DNA from: Candidatus Nanohalarchaeota archaeon
Lineage (GTDB): Archaea > EX4484-52
Length of the DNA: 13,588 nt
Assembly (NCBI GenBank): GCA_030632385.1
Contig: DAOVUW010000015.1
Location: 1 to 13,588 of the forward strand
Reading direction: 5' to 3'
Positions 13,155 to 13,588 of the stretch are shown one piece after another. Below the pieces are notes generated by a model. It was given only the letters and a program-made list of their open reading frames with translations. It ran no database searches and was not told the origin of the DNA. Position numbers and translations under genes: made by a program. Numbering within the stretch: position 1 is the stretch's first letter; each line of letters opens with the position of its first letter.

Positions 13155-13316
13155 TTAAAACGATTAATTTATAAATTTTAATAGTAATTATTAATCAATG
13201 ACGCATAATATTGGGAAAAGAAACATATTTATAAATGATTTGATAAAGATCATATATGGTAGATTTGATGAAAAACGGTTGCTGAATTCATGCATAAAAA
13301 GGTCATTTTATCTGCT
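13155..13316 (+). promoter_or_regulatory. CRISPR leader
   Basis: A non-coding AT-rich segment lies between cas4 and the first repeat. TATTTATAAAT (13226-13236) is a good TATA box that would start pre-crRNA near 13258; CATATATGG (13251-13259) is a weaker alternative. Its position on the 5' side of repeats ending in ATTGAAAC fits the leader end, where new spacers enter. Confidence 0.65.
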
Positions 13317-13588
13317 GTCATGATTATTCATCCACTAAAACAAGGATTGAAACTTTTCTTGAATGATACATCCACAGCAGGTGGATTAAGTCATGATTAT
13401 TCATCCACTAAAACAAGGATTGAAACTGATGCTGTCGCTCCAAAGACAACAGAAGACCAGTTGTCATGATTATTCATCCACTAAAACAAGGATTGAAACA
13501 TGTTGTTGTCTGTTAAATATTGGCGGCGTTGTGTCGTCATGATTATTCATCCACTAAAACAAGGATTGAAACTTTGAAGTATTGACAA
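13317..13588 (+). CRISPR. CRISPR array, 4 repeats seen, continues beyond the window
   Basis: Four identical 37-bp repeats lie at 13317-13353, 13390-13426, 13463-13499 and 13536-13572. The repeat begins GTCATGATTATTCATCC and ends AAGGATTGAAAC; ATTGAAAC is the usual 8-nt crRNA 5' handle of type I-A/I-B. A weak stem (ATCC with GGAT) is possible. Spacers 1-3 are all exactly 36 bp (13354-13389, 13427-13462, 13500-13535); spacer 4 is cut off after 16 bp. There is no decay in these repeats, so the leader end looks maintained. Confidence 0.99.

Overview
The window is a type I-B CRISPR-Cas locus (Cst1/Cst2 lineage, formerly 'Tneap'), most likely from a low-GC archaeon. The archaeal reading rests on promoter layout. 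The first gene of almost every transcription unit has a TATA box centred about 25-30 nt before its ATG and no Shine-Dalgarno site, as in leaderless archaeal mRNAs. Genes inside the cas operon instead carry GAGG/GGTG-type ribosome sites. Species cannot be named from the sequence; an uncultivated euryarchaeal or DPANN-type genome would fit.

Layout, left to right: (1) the first residues of a transposase-like gene on the minus strand (1-88), diverging from a short nucleotidyltransferase-type RNA ligase (149-829). (2) A gene-poor stretch (830-1416) that proves to be the most interesting part. It holds a possible small leaderless ORF, then two degenerate copies of the locus's own CRISPR repeat separated by a very short spacer, then the cas promoter. 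(3) An AT-rich effector operon cas8b1(cst1) - small helical subunit - cas7(cst2) - cas5 - cas3 (1417-7095). (4) A large SWIM/SNF2 ATPase (7129-10668) and an AAA+/DUF4143 ATPase (10904-12196), each with its own promoter, sitting between the effector and adaptation genes. (5) cas2-cas4 (12274-13154), a leader, and the start of a CRISPR array (37-bp repeats, 36-bp spacers) that runs off the right edge.

How it should work: Cas8b1, the small subunit, Cas7 and Cas5 would assemble the crRNA-guided Cascade, which recruits the HD-nuclease/helicase Cas3 to degrade target DNA. Cas2 and Cas4 belong to spacer acquisition. No cas1 and no cas6 lie in the window; they may lie beyond the array or elsewhere in the genome.

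The candidate new system is the degenerate mini-CRISPR at 1252-1342 directly upstream of cas8. Its position, orientation and decay resemble the known CreA (antitoxin of CreTA toxin-antitoxin pairs) and CreR (cas-autorepressing) crRNA-like guides. The pseudo-spacer matches the cas8 start region at 10 of 11 bases. It also partly matches the start region of a small leaderless ORF (1158-1283) that could be the toxin partner. That matching is short and AT-rich, so function is inferred, while the repeat remnants themselves are plain in the sequence.
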